From Actinomycetales bacterium (GTDB lineage: Bacteria > Actinomycetota > Actinomycetes > S36-B12 > UBA5976): a stretch of 64,000 nt of DNA. The position numbers were made by a program, and so were the translations under genes. Positions within the stretch are counted from its first letter, which is position 1. The number at the start of each line of letters is the position of its first letter. The notes below the pieces were generated by a model that saw nothing but the letters and a program-made list of their open reading frames with translations, was not told the origin of the DNA and did no database searches. Shown here one piece after another: positions 54,908 through 64,000 of the stretch. The DNA lies in assembly GCA_027484085.1 (NCBI GenBank), contig JAIXQF010000004.1, positions 630,162-694,161 on the forward strand, written 5' to 3'.

Positions 54908-55036
54908 AGTTAGAAATTGTTGCCCCGGTTCGATCATTGCTAGCCATCGTCGATGACTGGCAAGAGTGTCACCGCAGGGCGCAAGCAATTTCTAGCAAAG
55001 ATAGGCCCCGCAGTAACTCATACTTATTGCGGGGCC
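54908..55036 (+). ncRNA. Unidentified structured RNA upstream of the FAD/GcvT dehydrogenase
   Basis: Nested helices are visible. TAGAAATTG (54911-54919) pairs with CAATTTCTA (54986-54994). GCCC and CGGT (54922-54929) pair with ACCG and GGGC (54971-54980, CA bulge). Inside lies a ~12-bp hairpin from TTGCTAGCCATCG (54937-54949) and CGATGACTGGCAA (54951-54963). A strong GC-rich hairpin follows at 55004-55036. No known riboswitch signature was recognised. It could be a small RNA or a cis-regulatory leader of the gene at 55170. The rest of the 54812-55169 gap shows nothing else clear. Confidence 0.55.
55004..55036 (+). terminator. Strong hairpin, probable terminator or 3' end of the RNA
   Basis: GGCCCCGCAGTAA pairs with TTATTGCGGGGCC around the 7-nt loop CTCATAC, giving 13 pairs. 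The T-run after it (TTCTCC) is weak, so termination may be partial or regulated. Confidence 0.55.
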
Positions 55037-55169
55037 TTCTCCATATCCTTGCAAATCTTTCAAAGATCGCATCTTGGTGTGCGCTAAGTCATCTCAGGTT
55101 TCATCGATTCTTATTGGCTATCTCCAATAAAGTTGGGCTAAGCGCTACAACCTAAAGGAAACCTCTGTC

Positions 55170-57641
55170 GTGGATAACTTGCTTGAAAAAGACCTCACTG
55201 CATCCGAGTTTGATGATCAAGTAAAAACTAGAGCGCTACCAGCTCGCGCACAGACCGTAGTAGTGGGTGCAGGTGTTGTTGGTAGCAGTATCGCGTATCA
55301 CTTAGCTGAACTTGGCCATAAAGATGTACTACTCATTGATAGGGCTTCAGTAGCTGCAGGCACGAGTTGGCACGCGGCCGGGTTAGTAGTTCGCTCCCGC
55401 GCAACTCATGCGATGACAAAACTTTCTTACTACGGAATCGATGCCTACCGCGCAATCGAAAAAGAAACCGGCATCAATGTTTCGTTGCAGCAAAACGGCT
55501 CACTTTCACTAGCCAGAACACCTGGGCGCCTTGATGAACTGCGCTACAGCGATATGGTGGCCCGACACAATGGAATTGCAACCGAACTAGTTTCACCACA
55601 ACGAGTAGCGGAACTGCACCCACTGGCAACTTCAGAAGGATTGCTTGGTGGTATGCATCATGCCGAAGACGGTCATGTCAATCCAGGTCGCGCCGCGCTT
55701 GCATTTGCTAAAGGCGCTCACACTCGAGGTGTAACAATTCGCGAAGGTGTCACAGTTACGGGCGTCCAAAAAGTTAATGGTCGCATCACAGCGGTTGAAA
55801 CAGACCTAGGTGTCGTGGAGTGCGAAAACTTAGTTCTGGCTGCCGGACTGTGGACGAGGGAGCTTGCCGAAATTTGTGGTGCAATGGTGCCGCTTCATCC
55901 TGCAGCACACGTCCACGTAACAACGGATCCAATTGAGGGTGCCGATGTGCCATTGCCGGTGCTTCGAGATCTTGATGGATATCTGTATGTCCGCGGCCAT
56001 AACGGTTCACTTGTCGTGGGTGCATTTGAGCCAGATGGCATTCCAGTCGACCCACGCTCACTGGCTAAAGATTTTGCATTCGGAGAATTTGATCCCGATT
56101 GGGAGCACTTCGCAGCGATCAAGGGATTTGCAGAAGATCGCATCCCAGCACTTAAGACAGCGAATTACTCACGATTCCTTAATGCTCCAGAATCCTTCAC
56201 GCCAGATGCAAGTTTTTGCCTAGGGGAGACCGCGGAAGTTGATGGTCTTTGGATCGCGGCTGGCTTTAACAGCCAAGGAATCATTTATGCCCCAGGTGCC
56301 GGTCGGGCATTAGCTGAATGGATCGTTGCGGGCACTCCTACAACTGACGTATCAGCGGTTGATGTTCAGCGCTTCTCTAAGTATCAATCCAATCGGCCTT
56401 ATCTATTTGAAAGAACTAAAGAAGGTTTAGGTCGCCTTTATGCAATGCACTGGCCATTCCTGCAGCCATACACGGCTCGAAACATTCGCCGTTCACCATT
56501 GCATGAACGTTTGGACGCAGCCGGCGCAGTGTTCGGAGAATTAGTAGGTTACGAGCGCGCGAATTGGTTTGCTCCAGCTGGCGTCAAGCGCGAATACGAA
56601 TACAGCTACCAGCGCCAGAATTGGTTTGAACATTCTGCAACAGAACATAAAGCTGCACGTGAAGCGGTGGCTGTTTTCGATCTCTCAACATTTACCAAAG
56701 TTGAAGTTGCCGGCCCTGATGCCCTGAAGGTTGTGCAGTCTGTTACGACTTCGAATCTGGATGTAAAGATCGGGCGAGTTGTTTACACCCTCATGCTCAA
56801 CAAGGGTGGTGGCATTGAGTTGGATGGCACAATTACGCGACTTGCCGAAGATCGATTCATGGTAGTTACACCAACTGCATCACAGACCAAGACTTTGGCA
56901 ATGTTTCGCCGCGCTACTCGTGGACATGGAGCTGCAGTGTTTGATGCCAGCGCAGGACTAGCAACTATCGGAATCATGGGACCTAACTCGCGGGAGTTGC
57001 TGTCGCGCATTAGCCCGGCTGATTTCTCCACTGAAAACCAGCCATGGGGAACAGCTCGCGAAATTGAAGTTGGAAATGGTTCGGCTATGTGCCTGCGTGT
57101 TAGTTTCGTGGGTGAACTTGGTTACGAGCTTTATCCAACGAATGATATTGCGGTCTCCATCTATGACTCTGTGATTGAAGCAGGTGAAGGTCTAGGACTT
57201 CGACGTGCTGGATATCACGCATTGGATAGCTTGCGAGTTGAAAAGGGTTACCGCCACTTAGGTCACGACATTGGCCCGATTGATGATCCTTACCAAGCCT
57301 CACTTGGATTCGCTGTGAATCTAAAGAAGGGTGACTTCGTAGGTCGCAGCGCGATTGAAGGAAAGCAAAATCCAGATCGTCGCCAGGTTTACATCAAGTT
57401 GGACAATCCTGAGCCGCTATTTGTGCACGACGAATCGATCTTGCTTGACGGAAAGGTCATTGGTCATGTGACTTCTGGTTCTTACGGTCACACCATTGGG
57501 GGAGCATGTGGGCTGGGGAACATTCCAGCAGATGTGCCAGCGGGTTCAAACTTTGTTGTTGATTGCGCCGGAGTATTAACGCCAGCAACCATCAGTGATG
57601 TTCCGTTCTATGACCCAGAGAACTTGCGTCTCAAGGCTTAA
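55170..57641 (+). CDS. FAD-dependent dimethylglycine/sarcosine dehydrogenase-like enzyme with GcvT domain
   Basis: An 823-residue protein: DAO-type FAD domain with VVVGAGVVGSSIAYHLAELGH and TSWHAAGLVVRSR (His of the covalent flavin site), a middle FAO_M-like part (RRSPLHERLDAAGAVFGELVGYERANWFAP), and a C-terminal folate-binding GcvT domain (YTLMLNKGGGIELDGTITRL, SFVGELGYELYP, SLRVEKGYRHLGHDIGP). It resembles dimethylglycine dehydrogenase more closely than the paralogue at 32272 does. The GTG has AAAGGA nine bases upstream. The long 5' region carries a structured RNA and hairpin, so expression may be regulated by the transcript itself. Confidence 0.88.
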   Translation: MDNLLEKDLTASEFDDQVKTRALPARAQTVVVGAGVVGSSIAYHLAELGHKDVLLIDRASVAAGTSWHAAGLVVRSRATHAMTKLSYYGIDAYRAIEKETGINVSLQQNGSLSLARTPGRLDELRYSDMVARHNGIATELVSPQRVAELHPLATSEGLLGGMHHAEDGHVNPGRAALAFAKGAHTRGVTIREGVTVTGVQKVNGRITAVETDLGVVECENLVLAAGLWTRELAEICGAMVPLHPAAHVHVTTDPIEGADVPLPVLRDLDGYLYVRGHNGSLVVGAFEPDGIPVDPRSLAKDFAFGEFDPDWEHFAAIKGFAEDRIPALKTANYSRFLNAPESFTPDASFCLGETAEVDGLWIAAGFNSQGIIYAPGAGRALAEWIVAGTPTTDVSAVDVQRFSKYQSNRPYLFERTKEGLGRLYAMHWPFLQPYTARNIRRSPLHERLDAAGAVFGELVGYERANWFAPAGVKREYEYSYQRQNWFEHSATEHKAAREAVAVFDLSTFTKVEVAGPDALKVVQSVTTSNLDVKIGRVVYTLMLNKGGGIELDGTITRLAEDRFMVVTPTASQTKTLAMFRRATRGHGAAVFDASAGLATIGIMGPNSRELLSRISPADFSTENQPWGTAREIEVGNGSAMCLRVSFVGELGYELYPTNDIAVSIYDSVIEAGEGLGLRRAGYHALDSLRVEKGYRHLGHDIGPIDDPYQASLGFAVNLKKGDFVGRSAIEGKQNPDRRQVYIKLDNPEPLFVHDESILLDGKVIGHVTSGSYGHTIGGACGLGNIPADVPAGSNFVVDCAGVLTPATISDVPFYDPENLRLKA

Positions 57642-57687
57642 GTAATCGCAGTTTTCATTGCACTGAAATAGATCTATCCTTAGAAAA

Positions 57688-58029
57688 GACGAGTCGGTCG
57701 GATGATCGCGGGCAGCAATGTTCGAGGAAAGTCCGGACTCCATAGGGCAAGAGTGGTGGATAACGTCCACCTGGGGTGACCCACGGGAAAGTGCAACAGA
57801 AAGTAAACCGCCTAGCAATAGGTAAGGGTGAAACGGTGAGGTAAGAGCTCACCAGTACTTATGGCGACATAGGTAGCTAGGTAAACCCCACTCGGAGCAA
57901 GACCAAGTAGCAGGTGACTGCCCGTCACACGCCTGCAGGTAGGTTGCAACAGGTTGTTGGTAACAACAATCGCAGATGGATGATCATCGCGCGCAAGCGT
58001 ACAGAATCCGGCTTACAGACCGACTCGTC
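57688..58029 (+). ncRNA. rnpB: RNase P RNA, type A
   Basis: The P1 stem pairs GACGAGTCGGTC at the 5' end with GACCGACTCGTC at the 3' end. Conserved parts are GAGGAAAGTCCGGACTCC (CR I), ACAGAAAGTAAACCGCC, GGTAAGGGTGAAACGGTG, and the 3' ACAGAATCCGGCTTACAGACC. It is the catalytic RNA that matures tRNA 5' ends. A T-rich tail (CCTTTTTCTT) follows. It sits between the dehydrogenase and the convergent decarboxylase gene. Confidence 0.97.
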
Positions 58030-58055
58030 CTTTTTCTTGAAATCCCCAAAAGCCT

Positions 58056-59489
58056 TCATTCGATTACTCGGTAAGTTTTCAGAGTTGAATCGCTGGCATA
58101 TGCAATGCGCACGCCAGCAGCCTTGTTGGCAGCCAGCCCATGCACAATTTGCTCTGTTAACACTTCTCCCGGTGCGACCACAGCGACGCCAGGGGGGTAC
58201 GGAGCAATCAGGTCCGCACTAATTCGACCAATGGCGTCTTGCGCTGAAACAAATTCAGTATCAGCAAAGAACGCATCGCGAATCGAAGTACCGAAGGTAG
58301 GAGTAATTGACCAACTCAGAGAGGTTTGAGTTTCACGTGTAGGTCCTTGCATCGATTTCAAGATAGGAACGAGTTTGTTTTCTAGCTCCTTAAACTCTTC
58401 TGCGCTATCTGCAATCGTGGCCAAGAAAACCAAGGTGTCCTGATCTGCCATTTCAACCCGGATGTTTACTTTCTGCAATTCTGTTTCAAGGTCTATTCCT
58501 GAAAGCCCTAAGGTATTTGCTTTCAAAATAATCTTTGCAGGATCAAACCGGCCTGTAGGGAAATCGTTTGCCTCAATGAACACCTGAACATCAAAGTTCG
58601 ATTGAACGGCTGATTTGAATTCAACGATGTTATGAAGCAGCGCATCAAGTAATTCATTACCTCTGGTTTCGAGCAAGGCGCGCGATCCGTCGATTGAGGC
58701 AAGTGGAGCACCAGCAGGCGAAGTGGTGTGAGTGGTTTCAAAACTTTGTTCGATTCGCTCCAGATTCAGCCACTTTCCTCGAGCCAGGAGAATTGCTGAT
58801 GCACTGTAACCAGGCAGAGTTTTGTGAATACTTGTGATTAATGCATCAGCGCCAAGCTGTATTGCGTTGCGCGGAAGGTCTTTGTGAAAACCAAAGTGCG
58901 CCCCCCAAGCTGCATCAATGGCGACAGGAATTGAGTGCTCATGTGCCTTGGCAATTAACGTCGGCAAATCGGACAGGGTTCCTAAGTAACCAGGCTCAGT
59001 CAAGAAAACCGCAACAGGATCTTGGGCTAAGGCACGCTCAAGTTCGACAACTGCAATCCCCAGCGGAAATCCAGTTGCACTATCTATGTCGGGCGTTAGC
59101 CAAATAGGTTCCAACCCCGATAAAACGAGGGCACTTAACACCGAGCGATGCGCAGTTCGAGAAACCGCAATCTTGTCACCAGGTTTTCCTAGAGAAAGTA
59201 TCAAGGCTTGGTTTGCGTGAGTAGAGCCTCCGGTTGAAAAGCGCGCGTAATCCGCGCCCCAAAATTCGGCAGCCAAGTTTTCGGCCGCCTTTAAGGTTCC
59301 ATTGGACAGTTTGATCTCGTCTAATCCGCCATAAAGGGGCGTGTCCCCGTCGACCGCCGCTCCAAGCCCAGGGTCTAGTCGATGAGCCTTTTGCTTGTGT
59401 CCCGGAATAGTGAAAGGGGTGCGTGAGTTTTCAAAATATGACAAATAGGCATTCAGGAGTGGGGCACTAAGCCTTAACTCGGAAGTCAC
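58056..59489 (-). CDS. Orn/Lys/Arg decarboxylase-like PLP enzyme
   Basis: A 477-residue fold-type I PLP enzyme of the Orn/Lys/Arg decarboxylase major-domain family: FTIPGHKQKAHRLDPG, FSTGGSTHANQALIL, DAAWGAHFGFH and the PLP Lys in TSIHKTLPGYSASAILL. It lacks the N-terminal wing domain of large decarboxylases, as in the short SpeA/YaaO-type forms. The substrate (Arg, Lys or Orn) cannot be told. It diverges from katG with a 55-bp shared promoter region. Confidence 0.9.
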   Translation of the reverse strand: MTSELRLSAPLLNAYLSYFENSRTPFTIPGHKQKAHRLDPGLGAAVDGDTPLYGGLDEIKLSNGTLKAAENLAAEFWGADYARFSTGGSTHANQALILSLGKPGDKIAVSRTAHRSVLSALVLSGLEPIWLTPDIDSATGFPLGIAVVELERALAQDPVAVFLTEPGYLGTLSDLPTLIAKAHEHSIPVAIDAAWGAHFGFHKDLPRNAIQLGADALITSIHKTLPGYSASAILLARGKWLNLERIEQSFETTHTTSPAGAPLASIDGSRALLETRGNELLDALLHNIVEFKSAVQSNFDVQVFIEANDFPTGRFDPAKIILKANTLGLSGIDLETELQKVNIRVEMADQDTLVFLATIADSAEEFKELENKLVPILKSMQGPTRETQTSLSWSITPTFGTSIRDAFFADTEFVSAQDAIGRISADLIAPYPPGVAVVAPGEVLTEQIVHGLAANKAAGVRIAYASDSTLKTYRVIE

Positions 59490-59502
59490 TGTGTAAGCGT
59501 AA

Positions 59503-61695
<2,193 letters not shown>

Positions 61696-61704
61696 ACATT
61701 TAGT

Positions 61705-61746
61705 AACAATAAGAGGCGTCCAGAAATGGGCGCCTCTTATTGTTTT
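61705..61746 (+). terminator. Rho-independent terminator of katG
   Basis: AACAATAAGAGGCG pairs perfectly with CGCCTCTTATTGTT, and three more pairs (TCC/GGG, one wobble) close a 6-nt loop AGAAAT. T residues follow. Confidence 0.92.
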
Positions 61747-61791
61747 GTAAACCTACAAGAAAAGTTGCACTTGTTATCGGATACTTAGGAC

Positions 61792-62205
61792 ATGACTAAA
61801 TACACTGCAGGCCGAGGACTTGGAATCATGTTGCTCGTTGCTGGAATTGCACACTTCGCTGCGCCAGCTGGTTTCGACAAGATAGTCCCACCAGTACTTC
61901 CATTTGAGCCAAGAGTCTGGACTTATCTAAGTGGAGTTGCAGAGCTAACAATTGGCGCGATGATGCTTGCTCCAATTTCTAAATCTCTTTTTGGAAAACC
62001 AGTAAGACAGTTAGCAGTTTGGGCAGCCTTCGCACTGTTTGTTTTGGTGTACCCGGCAAACATCTATATGGCCATTGACTGGATGGATCACGAGATGCCA
62101 GATCCGCTCATCGCTCTAGCGCGACTGCCGTTGCAATTTGGCTTGTTCTACTGGTGCTGGGCACTCAACAAAGATATGAATCGACACTTGTTAACCTTGC
62201 GTTAA
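61792..62205 (+). CDS. DoxX-family membrane protein
   Basis: A 137-residue protein with four hydrophobic helices: GRGLGIMLLVAGIAHFAAP, VWTYLSGVAELTIGAMML, LAVWAAFALFVLVYPANIYMA and LIALARLPLQFGLFYWCW. The GIAHF...FDKIVPPVLP start is typical of DoxX-like proteins of the DUF/SURF-interacting kind. In some actinobacteria DoxX proteins associate with redox defence systems; the nearby katG fits this loosely. The function is not established. Confidence 0.8.
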   Translation: MTKYTAGRGLGIMLLVAGIAHFAAPAGFDKIVPPVLPFEPRVWTYLSGVAELTIGAMMLAPISKSLFGKPVRQLAVWAAFALFVLVYPANIYMAIDWMDHEMPDPLIALARLPLQFGLFYWCWALNKDMNRHLLTLR

Positions 62206-62336
62206 TCAAATTGCTAGGACTGACGAAACTTATTTCTTAAATGTCCGATTCAAATTAGATACATGTGTATCAAACGCATGCGTAAAGCCCGTCGTTATGC
62301 CATGCTTTTATCAACATTTTCCATTGTGGGGTGCAC

Positions 62337-63632
62337 ATGTCGCAAGAGGCACGTAACGAGGCAAAGCGCCTTAGAAGACTTAAGCGCAAGCAAAATTCAG
62401 ATAATGGCGCAGCTTCGAATTCGTTCGGTGCAACTGGCATTACCGTCGTCGGTGGCGGAACACTTGCTGCCATTGCAATTGCGTTGGGTGTGAACGCACT
62501 TTCTCCTGGTTCGCCAAATGCCTCTAATGAAGACGAGTCTCCTGCGCCCGCAGACTCCTCGCAGTCGCCAAGTTCTTCGGTGGATCAAAGCATAGAGCCA
62601 TCACCGGAACCAACTACGGGTAGTTCCAGTGCACTCAAAATTTCAATCACCGCTTCACCGTCTGCCACGCCGAGTCCGTCGACAACGTCAGGCATCCAGG
62701 GAAGTTATTTTGCGGAAGGTCGCTACGGAGCTGGTTACTATTCAACGGCATATGACGTTGCGTTCAGTTCACCAATGTTCCAAGCTGGTAGTGGGTTCTA
62801 TTACGGACCAAGTGGCTACAGTCAAGCCATAGAGTCTCCGCAAGGCTACTTCAGCCAGAGCGGTTGGAACGGTTCTGGATTTTATTCAACCGGATACTTT
62901 GACTACTCAGCGAATTACGCCGGATCATGGGATGGATCAGGAATCACATATCCTTACGGGACGGGCGCCTACTACGGTTCATCTGGTTTCTCAGATGCAA
63001 CTCATGAAATACGAGGCTCTTACTACGCGAGTGGAATTGCAGGAGCTGGTCATTACGCAAGTTTGTTCACTGGAAATTATGGTCGCTATTCCTTAGGTGA
63101 ATACACAACTGTAGAGGTAGAAGTTGGTATTGGTACCTATTACGGTCTAAGTGGAATTAGCGAACCGGTCGAAGCTCCATCCGGGAGTTACTACATAACA
63201 GGATTTGCCGGTGGTGGCTATTATTCAAATGGTTACTATGCCTGTGGATATGGTTACGTTACTGGAGCCACCGAATACTCCGCGTATTACGGAGCTGTTG
63301 GTCGACAAACTTTTTATGGATTAAACGCCAACTCCACTCCGATTGCAGGACCAGAGGGCGTATACAAGCGCGATGGGTTTAGCGGCACTGGATACTACGA
63401 ACCGTTTGATCTTTTTGACAGTGAATGGCGTTTTGGAACTGGGTCCTACTACGGACTGTCTGGATATGAAACACCGATTGCCCCACCAACAGGTATGCAG
63501 TGGTACTACACCGGTTGGGTCGGCTCCGGTTTTTATTCAACTGGCCAAATGGGATCCTATTGGCACGAAGGAATAGGAACGGGTGCCTATTACGGCCCGA
63601 GAGGCACCGATTCACCACTAACGCCAGTATAA
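62337..63632 (+). CDS. Membrane-anchored Gly/Tyr-rich repeat protein, unknown function
   Basis: About 431 residues. A short, very basic cytoplasmic N-terminus (EAKRLRRLKRKQ) leads to one transmembrane helix (TVVGGGTLAAIAIALGVNAL, about residues 37-56) and a Pro/Ser/Glu-rich stalk to about residue 118. Then follow six tandem repeats of 45-58 residues running to the C-terminus. Each opens GxYxxxGxxGxGYYSxG and closes with GxGxYYGxSGxxxPIxxP, rich in Gly, Tyr and Ser. It would display the repeats outside the cell. I do not recognise the family; a structural or adhesive role is a guess. The ATG at 62337 has GGGGTG upstream; the GTG at 62331 is an alternative. Confidence 0.75.
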   Translation: MSQEARNEAKRLRRLKRKQNSDNGAASNSFGATGITVVGGGTLAAIAIALGVNALSPGSPNASNEDESPAPADSSQSPSSSVDQSIEPSPEPTTGSSSALKISITASPSATPSPSTTSGIQGSYFAEGRYGAGYYSTAYDVAFSSPMFQAGSGFYYGPSGYSQAIESPQGYFSQSGWNGSGFYSTGYFDYSANYAGSWDGSGITYPYGTGAYYGSSGFSDATHEIRGSYYASGIAGAGHYASLFTGNYGRYSLGEYTTVEVEVGIGTYYGLSGISEPVEAPSGSYYITGFAGGGYYSNGYYACGYGYVTGATEYSAYYGAVGRQTFYGLNANSTPIAGPEGVYKRDGFSGTGYYEPFDLFDSEWRFGTGSYYGLSGYETPIAPPTGMQWYYTGWVGSGFYSTGQMGSYWHEGIGTGAYYGPRGTDSPLTPV

Positions 63633-63643
63633 GTAGTAATTAA

Positions 63644-64000
63644 ATGCCCAAAGTAGCCGTTTATACGATCGCGCTAAACGAAGAGAAGCACGTTCAACGT
63701 TGGTATGACTCAATTAAAGAAGCCGACTTACTTTTAATTGCTGACACTGGCTCCACTGACAAAACAAAAGAGCTCGCCGAATCCCTTGGAATTACAGTCA
63801 TGGATATCTCCGTGAAACCATGGCGCTTTGATGTTGCGCGAAATGCTTCGCTTGCTTTACTTCCTGGAGACATAGACATCTGCATCCAGCTCGACATGGA
63901 TGAAGTTTTGACCCCAGGTTGGCGCCCAATCGTTGAGCAAGCATTTGCAGATGGAAACAACTGGCCACTCTACAAGCATGTAAATGGCCGCAAAGAAGAT
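63644..64000 (+). CDS. GT2 family glycosyltransferase (3' end outside window)
   Basis: 119 codons are visible. VAVYTIALNEEKHVQRWYDSI, then LLLIADTGSTDKTKELAESLG, ISVKPWRFDVARNASLALLP and CIQLDMDEVLTPGW give the GT-A fold of family 2, with the nucleotide-binding Asp and the DxD-type motif DMDE. It resembles SunS/WaaE-like glycosyltransferases. It begins 11 bp after the Gly/Tyr-repeat gene, so it may be in the same transcript and might glycosylate that Ser/Tyr-rich protein; this is inference. Confidence 0.88.
   Translation, partial: MPKVAVYTIALNEEKHVQRWYDSIKEADLLLIADTGSTDKTKELAESLGITVMDISVKPWRFDVARNASLALLPGDIDICIQLDMDEVLTPGWRPIVEQAFADGNNWPLYKHVNGRKED

Overview
The window looks like chromosome from a low-GC, aquatic-type actinobacterium, plausibly of the freshwater acI/Nanopelagicales kind; this placement is an inference from gene content, not a phylogeny. 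The markers are the fabD-fabH-acpP-fabF-accD cluster behind a PucR/FasR-type regulator, a homodimeric AceE next to DUF3052 and AhpE, DUF3145, DUF5302, DUF2237, an MgtA-like mannosyltransferase, and a type-A RNase P RNA. Base composition is moderate and GTG/TTG starts are common. No integrase, transposase, phage gene or CRISPR array was seen.

Left part (1-15.5 kb): an accessory region. Four large secreted BspA-type leucine-rich-repeat proteins share one plan: signal peptide, Cys-containing YVCTTG modules with LRR_5 repeats, an InlB-B-like repeat, and a Lys-rich C-terminal domain resembling OmpA-C. Around them lie three truncated copies of the 3' half of a tRNA-CAU gene, all in the same orientation as the intact tRNA at 15456-15532. 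They divide the region into three cassettes: a broken toxin plus its CopG-type antitoxin (0.7 kb), a two-component system with two BspA-type genes and a small membrane protein (5.7 kb), and an MFS exporter (1.9 kb). This is the layout expected from repeated site-specific integration at a tRNA 3' end by elements that carry no integrase here.

15.5-24 kb: a SOUL protein, then an envelope cluster (HAD and GDPD genes on one strand; two GT4 mannosyltransferase-like genes and an SGNH hydrolase on the other), a second two-component system and a DUF2237 protein. 24-32 kb: one giant secreted multidomain protein of about 2,700 residues. 32-40 kb: an FAD/GcvT dehydrogenase, a DHA2 exporter, a TlpA-like lipoprotein, an ICMT-like methyltransferase, and a racemase/acetyltransferase pair that may convert N-acylated D-amino acids.

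40-51.5 kb: core lipid and carbon metabolism. The FASII operon contains a FabD with an unusual C-terminal biotinyl-like domain whose acceptor lysine is replaced, and a perfect palindrome sits upstream of fabD. The operon is followed by aceE, an aldo/keto reductase, DUF3052 and ahpE. 51.5-64 kb: a palindromic repeat cluster, tRNA-Val, a DODA-type dioxygenase, a zinc-ribbon/RNase H/YaaA run, an unidentified structured RNA ahead of a second FAD/GcvT dehydrogenase, rnpB, an Orn/Lys/Arg decarboxylase-like enzyme, katG, DoxX, a Gly/Tyr-repeat surface protein and a partial GT2 glycosyltransferase.
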